Shown here: positions 1 through 8,649 of the stretch, in pieces | Position numbering within the stretch: position 1 is the stretch's first letter | Layout of the letters: each line of letters begins with the position of its first letter | Made by a program: the position numbers and the translations under genes | Source: Qipengyuania flava | Lineage (GTDB): Bacteria; Pseudomonadota; Alphaproteobacteria; Sphingomonadales; Sphingomonadaceae | NCBI RefSeq assembly: GCF_011762005.1 | Contig: NZ_JAASQU010000002.1 | Span: forward strand, 1 to 64,000 | Length of the DNA stretch: 64,000 nt | Direction of reading: 5' to 3' | Notes under the pieces: model-generated | Databases searched by the model: none | Told to the model about the DNA's origin: nothing | The model's input: only the letters and a program-made list of their open reading frames with translations

Positions 1-317
1 TCGGTTCCAAGCGAGTGATTGGAGCGCGGAGAGCTGCCAACCAATAAAATTGCAGCTGGTCCGCAGTGAGCGGAAGTAGATCGAACGTCTTAAATAGGGT
101 CGTAAGCCGAATGGCAGCTTTCCGCACTTTGGCCACGGAAACCGGACAGTCAGTTTACGGCCCAGTTCCAGCCATGCATATAGATACCGCACTGCTACGC
201 TGATCGGTAAATATTCTAGGGGTCTCTGCGGTTTTCTAAAGCGTTCGCGAACAGGTGAAATTCACCTTTCCTGACTATTCAACTACGCAATCGATGACCT
301 TATCGCACCGCGCCCGA
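1..317. other. Non-coding stretch inside the integrated element, downstream of the integrase
   Basis: No convincing gene is seen here. The stretch looks less GC-rich than the chromosome to its right, which fits mobile-element DNA, but I have not computed composition. It contains one perfect short palindrome at 253-267 (arms AGGTGAA and TTCACCT around a single base), just beyond the 3' end of the integrase gene. This could be a protein-binding site or a weak transcript end; no T-run follows it on the integrase strand. The rest of the element lies to the left of the window. Confidence 0.5.
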
Positions 318-1484
318 TTAGATGGCTAGGCTCGCTAGCGCGTCTTCGGCATCGTCTCGCACAAGATGACCATAGTGCTTCTCGATCATAGCGACGCTGG
401 TGCCAGAAAGCTGAGCAACTGTCAGGATCGGCAAGCGTACGCGTATAAGGTCCGTTATAACACTATGACGCAGAGTGTACGCAGAAACAGTTTCGGGTAA
501 GTCCGCTGCCCTCGCAGCATCCTTGATCGGGTGTTTCCATGAATCTTTGTTCCAAGCGCCGCCCGAGTGTCGAACAAAAATCGGTACGGTTGGCAATTTT
601 CCGGTCACCTGAACATCAAAGAGTTCGACCACGACCCTCGGCAAAGAAATTTGCCTCGGCCCGCCGTTTTTGTCCCTGCCGATTGTAAGTGTTCGTGTGC
701 GTATATCAAAATCTTGAACATTCAATCCTGCCAAGGAACCAGGACGCAGCGGTAGCAGGCACAATGCCTTCAGAAACGGTCGCGCTTCTTCGCAAGCGTT
801 ATCGATCAATTTCCTCCGCTCATCCTTGTCCAAATACAGATTTCGGCGTTTGTCCGCACCCTTAAAAGGCTTGAGCGCCTCCTGCCATGCGGCATCGGTA
901 TTGGGAGGACCGGGCGTGAGAACACGGCCGAGCGCCGCGCGCATCGGGACCATATCACGGTTCACTGTCGACTTAGCACGCTCTTTCCAGCGTTTTGCGC
1001 CTTCTTTGCTCCGAGTCACCATGGCGGGCGCTTGTTCCAATCGCTTGCGCCAGCTTCGCAAATGGTGCCTGCGAAGCTTGTCTAGCTTCACCTTTGCAAC
1101 GGGATCGTCGTAGACGTGCCTCCGAAACACCCCTGCAGCGATCGAATTGGGCTTTTCTTCCAAATAAGCGACGCAGGCATCTTTAACCGTCACCATGTCG
1201 CGGGCGAGTTCACCTCCAGACTCCATAGTTAGAGCCCAGGCCTCCGCATCGGCCTTGGCATGGTTGAAGACGTCATGACCGGTAACGCTGCCGTAATCGC
1301 CGAGGCGTTTGCGAATGTTGCGATTGGCGTCAGTGTCGTAGAACCTAGCGAACCATATGCCGCCGCCTTTCTTCAATGGTCTGTAACCAAGGTAGATGCC
1401 TTGGCGTAGGCGATGCCAGTGCGGCTCATCACCCGTTTTAGGCTTCAGTTTCTTACGAGTCCCGATACGACTTAAATCTAGCAT
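318..1484 (-). CDS. Tyrosine recombinase / phage-type integrase of a tRNA-targeted element
   Basis: A 388-residue site-specific recombinase that would insert and excise the element by strand exchange at a tRNA gene. The C-terminal catalytic half shows the tyrosine recombinase residues: Arg248 in LRPGSLAGL, a likely Lys273 in RDKNGG, Arg339-His340 in YTLRHS and the nucleophile Tyr371 in EKHYGH. The usual first His of the H-x-x-R box is Tyr336, a substitution tolerated in many integrases. The N-terminal 100 residues resemble the arm-binding region of P4-type and related integrases. The gene starts with ATG at 1484 and reads away from the attachment site at 1618-1667, the normal position for an integrase at the end of its own island. 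No excisionase is visible in the window. Confidence 0.9.
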   Translation of the reverse strand: MLDLSRIGTRKKLKPKTGDEPHWHRLRQGIYLGYRPLKKGGGIWFARFYDTDANRNIRKRLGDYGSVTGHDVFNHAKADAEAWALTMESGGELARDMVTVKDACVAYLEEKPNSIAAGVFRRHVYDDPVAKVKLDKLRRHHLRSWRKRLEQAPAMVTRSKEGAKRWKERAKSTVNRDMVPMRAALGRVLTPGPPNTDAAWQEALKPFKGADKRRNLYLDKDERRKLIDNACEEARPFLKALCLLPLRPGSLAGLNVQDFDIRTRTLTIGRDKNGGPRQISLPRVVVELFDVQVTGKLPTVPIFVRHSGGAWNKDSWKHPIKDAARAADLPETVSAYTLRHSVITDLIRVRLPILTVAQLSGTSVAMIEKHYGHLVRDDAEDALASLAI

Positions 1485-1568
1485 CTGTCATCGCTACCTG
1501 AGAATCCATGAAAAAAACATGAAAAACGCCAATGGACCCCTACGAACATCGATGGCCATCGGGCGTTG

Positions 1569-1596
1569 TTTTCAAAGGCTTTTTGGCTTTTGAAAA
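1569..1596. repeat. AT-rich inverted repeat between integrase start and attachment site
   Basis: TTTTCAAA (1569-1576) and TTTGAAAA (1589-1596) are perfect inverted copies around a 12-base T-rich spacer. The repeat sits between the integrase start (1484) and the tRNA-Val 3' fragment (1618). In the attachment regions of tyrosine recombinases this is where integrase arm sites and excisionase sites lie, and where the integrase promoter would be. Its role here is inferred from position only. Confidence 0.4.
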
Positions 1597-1617
1597 ATGG
1601 CGGATTCTCGTGCCCCC

Positions 1618-1667
1618 CGCCCTTCACACGGGTGGGGTCGCAAGTTCAATCCTTGCCGCGCCCACCA
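1618..1667 (+). other. Attachment site: 3' half of a tRNA-Val(CAC) gene
   Basis: The sequence folds as the 3' half of a tRNA. It has an anticodon arm (stem 1618-1622 with 1630-1634, loop TTCACAC giving anticodon CAC), a 5-base variable loop, a TψC arm (1640-1656, loop TTCAATC), the acceptor strand CGCGCCC, an A discriminator and an encoded CCA ending at 1667. The matching 5' acceptor strand GGGCGCG and the D arm are absent upstream, so this is not a working tRNA gene. Integrases that target the 3' end of tRNA genes leave exactly this kind of duplicated fragment at the far end of the island. The intact tRNA-Val should therefore lie beyond the left edge of the window. Confidence 0.85.
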
Positions 1668-1704
1668 TCTCCCTCGATGTTCGAAGCGGCCCCAGCACAC
1701 TGCC

Positions 1705-3669
1705 TCAGCTGTGTGCCCCCAGGGCCTTCCGCAGCGGTTCGAGCCAGGGCTCATAGGGTTTCCATGCGTCCTGGCCGCTGCGGTTGATCGGCTGGCGTAC
1801 CTGCTCGCTGCTTGCCGTGCGCACGGCGCGACGGGTCTGGTGGAAATCGAGACAGGCCTGCTCGAACGGTAGTTCGAGATAATCGAGCATGCGGCGCGTC
1901 TGACCTTCCAGGTCATCGAGCACGTCCTCGTGCTGCACTCGCAGGACCTTGCCGGGCAGCACGCTATCCCAGTGGGCCATGAGATCGACGTAATCGGCAT
2001 AGTAGCGGCCGACCTCGGTCAATCCGTAGGTAAACTCCTGCCCCTCCGCGAACAGCTGTTTGAAGCCGGAAAAGCAGCAGTCCATCGGCGCGCGGCGCGC
2101 ATCGATGATTCTGGCATTGGGCAGGATGAGCTGAATCAGCCCGATATGCCGGAAATTGTTGGGCATCTTGTCGATGAAGAACGGCGCACCGCTGCGATGG
2201 ACCCGCGTGTCTTCGATAAATTTGGCTCCGAAGGCTGCAAGTTGCTCGCCGCTCAGATCGTGCAGGATTTCAGGATAACGCGATTGTCCTGCCTTGCGCC
2301 CGCGCAAGCGGTGCGCCAGCGCCAGTATATTGGGCAGTTCCAGCGTTCCATCGATCTGGCTGTGGCTGGCGAGGATCTGTTCTAGCAGCGTCGAACCCGC
2401 GCGCGGCAGGCCCAGGATAAAAATCGGATCGGGTGCGTCGTGCCCTGCCCCTGTCTTATTGGCGAACAGTTCCGCGGTGCAGGTTTCGCGCTGACGCGCG
2501 AGTTCGGCGCTCATCGTCTCCGCGCTGTAGCGGGTCTGCGCACGTTTGAGATCGTTTCCGCGCTCGTATTGCGCGAAACTCTCGGCATAGGCGCCCTCGT
2601 CTTCCAGCGCCTTGCCGAGCGCGAACGACAGATGGACCCGGTCCATGAAAGCAAGATCGGGGCGTTCGGCCTGCTCCTGCATGCGTGCGATCTCGACATC
2701 ATCGAAGCGATAGGTCTTGAGATTGGCCAGCGCGTACCAGGCTTCGCCATGGTCGGGCTTTGCCGCAATGGCCGCGCGATAGCTGACCACGGCATCGTCC
2801 TGTGCGCCCGTGGTCTTGAGCGCATGCCCCTTGCTGGTCAGCGTCGCCGGATCGTTGGGCAGCTTGGCGAGGATGGCGTCGAACAGCGCGAAGGCCCGGT
2901 CGTAGTCACCCGTCTGCATGCTTTCGATCGCGAGATGCGACTGGAACAGCGGGTTTTCGGGGTCGCGTGCGTGAAGCGCCTCGGCCTGTTCGCGCGCCTG
3001 CGTGAATTTCTGTCGGCGGCGCAGCGCATCGATATAATCGAGCCGCACCTGGATGTTGTCGGGTTCGAAACTGGTCGCGCTTTCGAGCAGGAATTCCGCG
3101 TCGTCGAGAATGCCGAGCTTGATCCCGATTTGTGCGAGCAGCCGCATCCCTTCGACATTGCGTGGATGGGTGCGAAGGAAATGGCGGCAGATTTCTTCCG
3201 CACGCAGCAGCCGCCCCTCGTGCAGGTGATGCGTCACCGCCACCAGCTCGCGCGGCAATGCTGCAATCCGGTCGGCCTGCGCACGCGCCGCCTGTGCCTC
3301 GGCCGCGCGGCCCATCGCCTGCTCGAGATCGGCTAGTGCCCGCCAGCTGGCCTCGAGCGCGGGATTGAACCGCGTCGCACGCTGGAAGGCGGAACGGGCC
3401 GCGGTATCGTCACGCTCGGCGCGCGCCAGATGACCCGCTTCCTGCCACGCGCGCCCGTATTCGGGCATCGCGGCATGCAGCGCAGCGAGAAGACGTCGGG
3501 CGTCATCATGACGGCCGAGATAGCGCGCAGCGACCGCGGCCATATACAGAGCCTCGCCATCGGCGGCATCTCGTTCGAGTAGCGGCTCCACGAGGCTGAG
3601 GCCGTACTCGAACTCACCCGCTTGCAGTGCTTTTTGCGCCTGCGCCAGACTGTCTTCGCGTGTCGTCAT
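1705..3669 (-). CDS. TPR-repeat protein with C-terminal sulfotransferase domain
   Basis: A 654-residue cytoplasmic protein. Residues 1-400 are helical pairs of tetratricopeptide type. Residues from about 413 to 640 form a PAPS-dependent sulfotransferase domain (Sulfotransfer_3-like). The phosphosulfate-binding loop GLPRAGSTLLEQIL is at 420-433 and a second conserved element (DARRAPMDCCFSGFKQLF) lies about 110 residues later. Enzymes of this build transfer sulfate from PAPS to an acceptor, with the TPR part probably binding the substrate or a partner; the acceptor cannot be told from sequence. The gene lies 80 bp downstream of a TonB receptor on the same strand, separated by a strong hairpin (3695-3726), so it may be read partly through from the receptor. 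Confidence 0.88.
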   Translation of the reverse strand: MTTREDSLAQAQKALQAGEFEYGLSLVEPLLERDAADGEALYMAAVAARYLGRHDDARRLLAALHAAMPEYGRAWQEAGHLARAERDDTAARSAFQRATRFNPALEASWRALADLEQAMGRAAEAQAARAQADRIAALPRELVAVTHHLHEGRLLRAEEICRHFLRTHPRNVEGMRLLAQIGIKLGILDDAEFLLESATSFEPDNIQVRLDYIDALRRRQKFTQAREQAEALHARDPENPLFQSHLAIESMQTGDYDRAFALFDAILAKLPNDPATLTSKGHALKTTGAQDDAVVSYRAAIAAKPDHGEAWYALANLKTYRFDDVEIARMQEQAERPDLAFMDRVHLSFALGKALEDEGAYAESFAQYERGNDLKRAQTRYSAETMSAELARQRETCTAELFANKTGAGHDAPDPIFILGLPRAGSTLLEQILASHSQIDGTLELPNILALAHRLRGRKAGQSRYPEILHDLSGEQLAAFGAKFIEDTRVHRSGAPFFIDKMPNNFRHIGLIQLILPNARIIDARRAPMDCCFSGFKQLFAEGQEFTYGLTEVGRYYADYVDLMAHWDSVLPGKVLRVQHEDVLDDLEGQTRRMLDYLELPFEQACLDFHQTRRAVRTASSEQVRQPINRSGQDAWKPYEPWLEPLRKALGAHS

Positions 3670-3690
3670 CGAGGATGACCCTTACATAGC

Positions 3691-3726
3691 GAAACGGCGG
3701 AGGCGAACCCGTGTTCGCCCCCGCCG
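3691..3726 (-). terminator. Strong hairpin between TonB receptor and TPR-sulfotransferase
   Basis: CGGCGGAGGCGAAC (3695-3708) pairs with 3713-3726 over 14 positions with a single mismatch and a 4-base loop. In the direction of both flanking genes (leftward) it is followed by TTTCG, so it looks like a weak rho-independent terminator or an mRNA-stabilising hairpin that sets different expression levels of receptor and sulfotransferase. Confidence 0.6.
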
Positions 3727-3749
3727 CTGCATTTGGTACGATCGAAGGA

Positions 3750-6395
3750 TCAGTAGTCGTAGCCGACCCGAATCCCGACGGTCAGCGGACGATTGGTGGT
3801 GATCCGTGCGCGATCGTTGACGAAGTTGCCCGAGATCTGCGCGCGTTCGTCGAACAGATTGTCGCCGTACAGTTCGACCCGCCAGTTGTCCGAAGTCACA
3901 CCCGCCGCGAAGTCGACCACGGTGTAGCTGTCGAGTTCGAGCTTGTTGATTTCGATCACATCGGTGAACTTCGATGCCGAGTGGGTCACCTGCGGCTGGA
4001 TGTAGGCACCCAGCGTATCCGACAGGTCCCATTCGTAGCGGACGCGGATGTTGCCCTGGAACGACGGCGCAAAGGCCAGGTCCGAACCAGCCACGACGTC
4101 GTCGGTCGGGATCAGCACTTCGGTGATCTCGGTGTCGAGGATCGAGAAGGCACCCGCGACGGTCAGGCCCGGCGCCGAATAGGGCGCCACGGTGAAGTCA
4201 GCCTCGATCCCGCGGATCTCCGCATTCGCGGCATTCGCCGAGAAGAAGAGATTGGTGATCGACGGATCGAAGATCGTCGTCTGCAAATTGCTGATGTCGA
4301 CGTAGAAGGCGCTGCCGTTGAAGCGCACCTGGCCATCGGCAAGGTCCATCTTCCAGCCCAGTTCGTAATTCTTGACCTCGTCGGTCTCGAGTTCGAACGG
4401 GACAGTGAAGCCCGTACCGTTGGTGGCACCGCCCGGACGGTTGAGCAGGCCGGGACGGAAACCTTCCGAATAGGTCGCGTAGAACAGCAGGTCCTGCGTC
4501 GGGGTCACGGTGATCGTGCCCTTGTAGATCATGCCGTCGGTCTTCGCCGCATCGGGCGCGCGCACGGCGTTGAACACCTGCTGGGCCTGCGAAGCGCTGA
4601 GGCCGGCGGCCTGGATATCGGCAAGGCTGTCGTTCAGGTCGAACGTCTGGCGCAGCGAAGCATCGCACGAACCGATGAAGGTGTATTCGCCGTCGCCATC
4701 GTACAGATCGTTGAGATCGGTACCGAAGGCATTGGCATCGGTGGCCGCGCCGCTGTTGCAGAAGCTGCCGTTCGCACTGCCTTCGAAGTCGACCTCGATG
4801 TCGTAATAGCGCGCGCCCAGCGTAACCGTCAGCAGGTCGGGCACGATGTCGAAGCTGGCTTCGCCGAAGATGCCGAATTGCTCGTCCGTACGACGGATAT
4901 CGTTGCGGAAGATGGTGTCAGCGGGGAACGGGCCCGGCGCGCTGGTATAGCCATCCTGCGGGAAGTTCGGCGCGAACGGGCCGAAGGGCTGCGCAAGGAC
5001 ATTGCCCGGATAGGCGAAGTCGTTGCGTTCCTTCAGTTCGAGGTCCGAATAGAAGCCGCCCGCCGTAACCCGCCAGCGATTTTCGGAAGGTGTGCTGAAG
5101 CGCAGTTCCTGGGTGAACACGGTCGTCTTGCTGGCCGAGGTCACATAGAGGTTGGGTGCCTGGCAGGTCCCGCTCGGATCGGCCGCGCCGGGATAGCTGA
5201 CGCTGCCGTCGCAAATGTAATACGGCAGGTACTGACCGACGAACAGATAATCCGAATAATCGACGCGCTGCTCGGTTTCGCGGTCGGTGTAGGCACCGGT
5301 ATAGACCACGTCGAGCATGGCGAGACGGCCTTCGACCGTCCAGCTGGTGTTCGAGAAGTCGTCTTCGAGGCGATCTTCCTCGTAACGCTGGATCTCGAGA
5401 TCATCGAGGCCACCCAGTTCGGGATCGGCGAAGAACACGCCGTCGCTCTCGATGCTCTGGCGCGAGTGCGCGACGGTTACGGTCCAGTCAGGCGTGATTT
5501 CCCACAATGCAGTGGCGCGGAAACCGGCATATTGCGTGTCGTTGAAGTCGTCCTCGACCATGCCGGCATTGTCGGCATTGATGAAGTTGACGTTCGAAAG
5601 GTCAGCACCGGCCTGGAAGCCTGCGCGCAGAGGGCTGACGGGCACCCCGTTCGAACGCACCGTGCCGGCCGGACGGAAACGCGCGCTTTCGCTGGCGTTG
5701 CGCGTACCCGCGACATTGTCGACATAGCCGCCCTGATCGTCGAGATAGACCACGCCGCGCAGACCGAAGGTATCGGTCACGGGTACGTTGATCATCGCGT
5801 CGGCCTTGTAGCTCGTCTCGCCACCCTTGGTGAAGGACACACCGGCGTTCAGAGCCGCATCGAAGCCGCCGAGGTCGGGCTTGTTGGTGATCAGACGGAC
5901 AACGCCGGCCTGCGAGCTGGCGCCGAACAGCGTGCCCTGCGGACCGGAGAGCACCTCGATGCGCGCCATGTCGGCGGCGTAAACGTCGAGGTTGCGGCCC
6001 GGCTGAGCCAGCGGCTGTTCGTCGAGATACATCGCGACGTTGGGCGCCAGGCCGGCGACGCCGGCGGTGGTGAGGTTCGGCGTGGTCGAGGCGAGACCGC
6101 GAATGTAGATCGTGCTCTGTCCCGGGCCGCTGCCGCCTGCGGTAACGGTCGGAAGCTGTTCGAGATAGTCGTCGAACGTGTCGATCGCGAGCTCTTCCAG
6201 CGCGTCTTCGCCGATGGCGGAGACAGAGACAGGAACGTCCTGCAGGTCTTCGCTGCGCTTCTGCGCGGTCACGATGATGACATCGACACCGCCCTGGCGT
6301 TCCTGCGCGGCGGGCGCCGCGTCCTGTGCCATGGCGGGGGTCGCGGTTGCGATAGCCAATGCGCCCAGCGACGCACCGCTTACGAGATAGTTCAT
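3750..6395 (-). CDS. TonB-dependent outer-membrane receptor
   Basis: An 881-residue outer-membrane receptor. A signal peptide ends at about residue 23 (ATPAMAQDAA). It is followed by a TonB-box-like segment (DVIIVTAQKR) and a plug domain with the usual IYIRGLAS and VLSGPQGTLFGASSQAG motifs. The 22-strand-type barrel ends in an aromatic-rich tail (RVGYDY). Receptors with this IIVTAQKR-SEDLQDVPVSVSAI opening are greatly expanded in sphingomonads and take up diverse ligands, so the substrate cannot be assigned. The gene has a 375-bp upstream region with three inverted repeats and is followed by a sulfotransferase gene on the same strand. ATG start at 6395. Confidence 0.93.
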   Translation of the reverse strand: MNYLVSGASLGALAIATATPAMAQDAAPAAQERQGGVDVIIVTAQKRSEDLQDVPVSVSAIGEDALEELAIDTFDDYLEQLPTVTAGGSGPGQSTIYIRGLASTTPNLTTAGVAGLAPNVAMYLDEQPLAQPGRNLDVYAADMARIEVLSGPQGTLFGASSQAGVVRLITNKPDLGGFDAALNAGVSFTKGGETSYKADAMINVPVTDTFGLRGVVYLDDQGGYVDNVAGTRNASESARFRPAGTVRSNGVPVSPLRAGFQAGADLSNVNFINADNAGMVEDDFNDTQYAGFRATALWEITPDWTVTVAHSRQSIESDGVFFADPELGGLDDLEIQRYEEDRLEDDFSNTSWTVEGRLAMLDVVYTGAYTDRETEQRVDYSDYLFVGQYLPYYICDGSVSYPGAADPSGTCQAPNLYVTSASKTTVFTQELRFSTPSENRWRVTAGGFYSDLELKERNDFAYPGNVLAQPFGPFAPNFPQDGYTSAPGPFPADTIFRNDIRRTDEQFGIFGEASFDIVPDLLTVTLGARYYDIEVDFEGSANGSFCNSGAATDANAFGTDLNDLYDGDGEYTFIGSCDASLRQTFDLNDSLADIQAAGLSASQAQQVFNAVRAPDAAKTDGMIYKGTITVTPTQDLLFYATYSEGFRPGLLNRPGGATNGTGFTVPFELETDEVKNYELGWKMDLADGQVRFNGSAFYVDISNLQTTIFDPSITNLFFSANAANAEIRGIEADFTVAPYSAPGLTVAGAFSILDTEITEVLIPTDDVVAGSDLAFAPSFQGNIRVRYEWDLSDTLGAYIQPQVTHSASKFTDVIEINKLELDSYTVVDFAAGVTSDNWRVELYGDNLFDERAQISGNFVNDRARITTNRPLTVGIRVGYDY

Positions 6396-6770
6396 TTTCG
6401 GGAAGCCCCTCGTTCTCGATTAATGCTCGTTCGCCCGACAACAGATCAGTTTCCTGCGGGCAAAAAGGAGGGCGCGAATTCACGATGGAATTTTCGCCTG
6501 AACAGGCCTTACCCATGGTATTGTCGCGATACCACAGGGCTAACCCCTATATCAGGGTTTGTCGCTCAGGCTGTTGCAACAAAACAACATTGAAATGCTC
6601 GCGAGCCACGACTTCTAGCGAATGCTGAGAATGAATCTAATATTCATTTCGAATAACTTCGATATTCAAGATGCCCAGCCGTTATTCTTACGCTGGACTG
6701 AATGATGGCCAAATGGCTGGCCGAAAGCACTTCGGCGCTTGGAAGGTGGGCAAATAAGACATGCTGCGGT
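6396..6770. promoter_or_regulatory. 375-bp upstream region of the TonB receptor with three inverted repeats
   Basis: There is no gene here. Three separate inverted repeats are visible. The first is 6516-6534 (TGGTAT/ATACCA arms around 7 bases). The second is 6542-6559 (AACCC/GGGTT arms around 8 bases). The third is 6630-6648 (AATGAAT/ATTCATT arms around 5 bases). The third resembles a Fur-type or other dimeric-regulator operator, but the match is not good enough to name one. A short hairpin at 6720-6736 (GCCGAA/TTCGGC) just past the stop of the BCCT gene may help end its transcript. Confidence 0.5.
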
Positions 6771-8480
6771 TTACTTGCCCGCCGCATACTCCGCGCAAGC
6801 CTGTGCAGTAGTCGGCACGCCGTGGTGCTTTCGGCGCAGGTCGTAGACCACCGCCTTGAGGATCGCCACGCCCATCACCGCCACGACGAAGCTGAATGGC
6901 AGTGCGCCGATGATCATCGTGATACGGATCGCGTCGATCCCGCCCAGGATCAGCATGCTCCCCACGACGAAGGCCAAGGCCACGCCCCAGAATAGGATGT
7001 GGTGGCGATGCTCGCCTTCGCTGTCGCCCGCGCCATTGATCGTATTGACGATCAGGATCGCGCTATCGGCCGAAGTAATGAGATAGGTCATCAGCAGGAT
7101 GACCACGAGACCCGACACGACCGCGGCGACTGCGGGATCGAGTAGAACCGCAAGCGTGGCGAACAGCTGGTCCGAGATGCCCGCCCCGACGATGCTGCCC
7201 TGCGCGGCCCCGCTCAGTTCCAGATCGATCGCGGTTCCACCGACCATGGTCATCCAAACGAAGCACATTAGCGACGGCACCAGAATGACGCCGAAAACAT
7301 ATTCGCGGATTGTTCGTCCACGCGAAATGCGCGCGATGAACATGCCGACGAAAGGCGCGAAAGCGATCCACCACGCCCAGTAGAAGACCGACCAGTCGAG
7401 CTGCCACTGGACGAGCGCTTCGCCGAAGGGCCCGCCCTTGTCGAACAGCGTCAGTGAATTGGGGATCAGCGTGCGCAGATAATCCCACAGCCCGACACCC
7501 AGCAGGCGCAGACCACCCAGCCCCGAGCCGACCACTGCGAACAGCGCCAGGAGAGCGAAGGACAGGCCCATATTGAGGTTCGACAGCCATTTGATGCCGC
7601 GCCCGACGCCGGACAGCGCGCTGAGCGTCGATGCCCCCACCAACACGACCAGCGCGAGGACAACTGCCATGGCGGACGACGAACCATCGGGGTCGAGCAA
7701 CCAGTCGCCCAGACCCAGCCGCGCGAGACCGGCCACGAACTGCTCGACGCCGAACCCCATGGTGACCGCCACGCCGAGGATGGTCGCGACCACCGCGACG
7801 ATATCGACGATATGCCCCCAGCGCCCCGACAGGTGCAGGCCGAACAGCGGTGCGAGCCCCGAACGGATCGTGAGCGGCAGATTGCGGCGATACGCGACGT
7901 AGCCGATCGCAAGGCCAACCAGCGCATAGGTGCCCCAGGCGGCGAAGCCCCAGTGCAGGAAAGTGTAGATATAGGCCGGGCGCACGGCCTCGGCGCTTTG
8001 CGCATCCACCAGCCCGCGGATGATATCAGGATTGTTCGAGAAATGCGCCAGCGGCTCGCCGGTCGAATAGGTCAGCATGCCAATGCCGATTCCCGCACCG
8101 AACAGCATGGCGAACCACGAGAAGCGACCGAACTCGGGCTGCTCGCCGGGATTGCCGATCCGCAGGCTGCCCGCTTGCGGGACCAGCGCGAGGATGAAGC
8201 AGGTGAACATCAGGAAAGCGACGAGATAGACATACCACCCCGAAAAGGTCGAAATGATCGTCGAGTTTGCGGCCGTCAGCGTTTCGCTGGCGCTGACCGG
8301 GAAGAAGATCGCCCACATGATCAGCAAGGAAACGATGATCTTGGAAGGGATCGTCACTTCGCGGCTGAAACCATCGTAGAAGCCACGCGATGCGGTCTTG
8401 ATGGGGAGTTCGATAAGCGGAGGTTCGATAGAATGATCGGTTAGCGGAGGCTCGATTGGCGGATCGGTCTCGGCTCTCAT
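6771..8480 (-). CDS. BCCT-family transporter (betaine/carnitine/choline type)
   Basis: A 569-residue inner-membrane secondary transporter with about 12 transmembrane segments. Family hallmarks are the glycine-rich stretch in TM3 (GAGIGIGMLTYSTGEP) and the conserved aromatic motif in FYWAWWIAFAPFVG. The next segment, FIARISRGRTIREY, is also characteristic. BCCT carriers move quaternary ammonium or sulfonium solutes such as glycine betaine, choline or DMSP, driven by Na+ or H+. The TM3 glycine motif differs from the betaine carriers at the residues after the glycines, so the substrate is left open. The N terminus carries a repeated Pro/Glu-rich tail (PPIEPPL, IEPPLIELP). The ATG at 8480 is preceded by AGGAG. 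Confidence 0.92.
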   Translation of the reverse strand: MRAETDPPIEPPLTDHSIEPPLIELPIKTASRGFYDGFSREVTIPSKIIVSLLIMWAIFFPVSASETLTAANSTIISTFSGWYVYLVAFLMFTCFILALVPQAGSLRIGNPGEQPEFGRFSWFAMLFGAGIGIGMLTYSTGEPLAHFSNNPDIIRGLVDAQSAEAVRPAYIYTFLHWGFAAWGTYALVGLAIGYVAYRRNLPLTIRSGLAPLFGLHLSGRWGHIVDIVAVVATILGVAVTMGFGVEQFVAGLARLGLGDWLLDPDGSSSAMAVVLALVVLVGASTLSALSGVGRGIKWLSNLNMGLSFALLALFAVVGSGLGGLRLLGVGLWDYLRTLIPNSLTLFDKGGPFGEALVQWQLDWSVFYWAWWIAFAPFVGMFIARISRGRTIREYVFGVILVPSLMCFVWMTMVGGTAIDLELSGAAQGSIVGAGISDQLFATLAVLLDPAVAAVVSGLVVILLMTYLITSADSAILIVNTINGAGDSEGEHRHHILFWGVALAFVVGSMLILGGIDAIRITMIIGALPFSFVVAVMGVAILKAVVYDLRRKHHGVPTTAQACAEYAAGK

Positions 8481-8594
8481 GCTGTCTCCTGCACCGCTAC
8501 ATCAAGCGGCGTACTATTGATGAATGTTGGGAAAACGCGTGACCGGACCATAGGTTGCGCCCACGACAAAGCAACCCGGAGCTTCCCGCATGCC

Positions 8595-8624
8595 AAAAGG
8601 GCCGCCCCGAAAGAGGCGGCCCTT
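8595..8624 (-). terminator. Rho-independent terminator of the 85-residue gene
   Basis: AAGGGCCGCC (8597-8606) and GGCGGCCCTT (8615-8624) form a perfect 10-bp stem with an 8-base loop, followed by a TTTT run in the leftward direction. It ends transcription of the small gene at 8650-8907 before the BCCT gene. Confidence 0.8.
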
Positions 8625-8649
8625 GCTGGTTCTGGATTTCGAGGAGGGC

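Noticed and set aside
1560-1667. A complete tRNA-Val gene
   Set aside because: The anticodon and TψC arms are intact, but no matching 5' acceptor strand or D arm is found upstream, so only the 3' half is present.
3711-6593. A 960-codon open frame on the + strand
   Set aside because: It lies exactly opposite the TonB receptor gene at 3750-6395. The translation is low in structure and rich in Arg/Val/Glu as expected for the antisense of a GC-rich gene; no family features.
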